Shown here: positions 5,558 through 5,576 of the stretch, piece by piece
How the letters are laid out: each line of letters starts with the position of its first letter
Position numbering within the stretch: position 1 is the first letter of the stretch
NCBI GenBank assembly: GCA_964541725.1
Contig: CAZIQG010000065.1
Location: 1-5,576 of the forward strand
Length of the DNA stretch: 5,576 bases
Reading direction: 5' to 3'
From: JAGOUY01 sp964541725
GTDB taxonomy: Bacteria; Patescibacteriota; Patescibacteriia; 2-12-FULL-60-25
The notes under the pieces: model-generated
Told to the model about the DNA's origin: nothing
What the model saw: only the letters and a program-made list of their open reading frames with translations
Database searches by the model: none
Translations under genes and position numbers: made by a program

Positions 5558-5576
5558 TATCTCACCACATTTGGCG

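Noticed and set aside
1..5576. tRNA or other RNA genes, CRISPR repeats, insertion sequences, defence genes
   Set aside because: Coding sequence fills almost all of the window, the gaps are at most 44 bases, and no repeat array, transposase or cloverleaf was seen.

Overview
The window is a compact, single-strand stretch of ordinary bacterial chromosome. Seven genes all read on the + strand, and no gap between genes exceeds about 45 bases. Base composition is roughly balanced and looks even throughout, with no sign of a transferred island. TGA clearly acts as a stop (scpA ends in TGA inside an ATGA overlap with scpB), so the standard bacterial code applies. Three things together suggest, without proving, a member of the Candidate Phyla Radiation (Patescibacteria): a shortened bacterial-type AspRS, tight gene packing, and starts that lack Shine-Dalgarno sequences. 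There is no rRNA or phylogenetic marker here to settle the lineage.

Layout. 1-572 is the 3' end of a beta-rich, propeller-like protein of unknown function that begins before the window. 596-796 encodes a small single-pass membrane protein that I do not recognise. 841-2235 is aspS, aspartyl-tRNA synthetase, bacterial in every motif but without the GAD domain normally inserted in the bacterial catalytic core. 2244-2945 is scpA and 2942-3502 is scpB, the kleisin and winged-helix subunits of the SMC condensin; they overlap by four bases. 3525-4481 is a serine D-Ala-D-Ala carboxypeptidase (penicillin-binding-protein family, SxxK/SxN/KTG triad complete). 4484-5557 is a family 4 glycosyltransferase starting two bases after the previous stop. 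The last 19 bases hold nothing recognisable.

How the genes fit together. aspS serves translation and scpAB chromosome organisation. The carboxypeptidase and glycosyltransferase both point to envelope building: peptidoglycan trimming and transfer of a sugar to a surface glycan. The spacing suggests a read-through unit from aspS (or earlier) to the glycosyltransferase. No intrinsic terminator is visible anywhere in the window.

I see no defence system, mobile element, CRISPR array or obviously new system. The points most worth a second look are the GAD-less AspRS, a perfect 11-bp inverted repeat enclosing the carboxypeptidase stop and the glycosyltransferase start, and the absence of Shine-Dalgarno motifs at all six visible starts, with pyrimidine-rich leaders before three of them.
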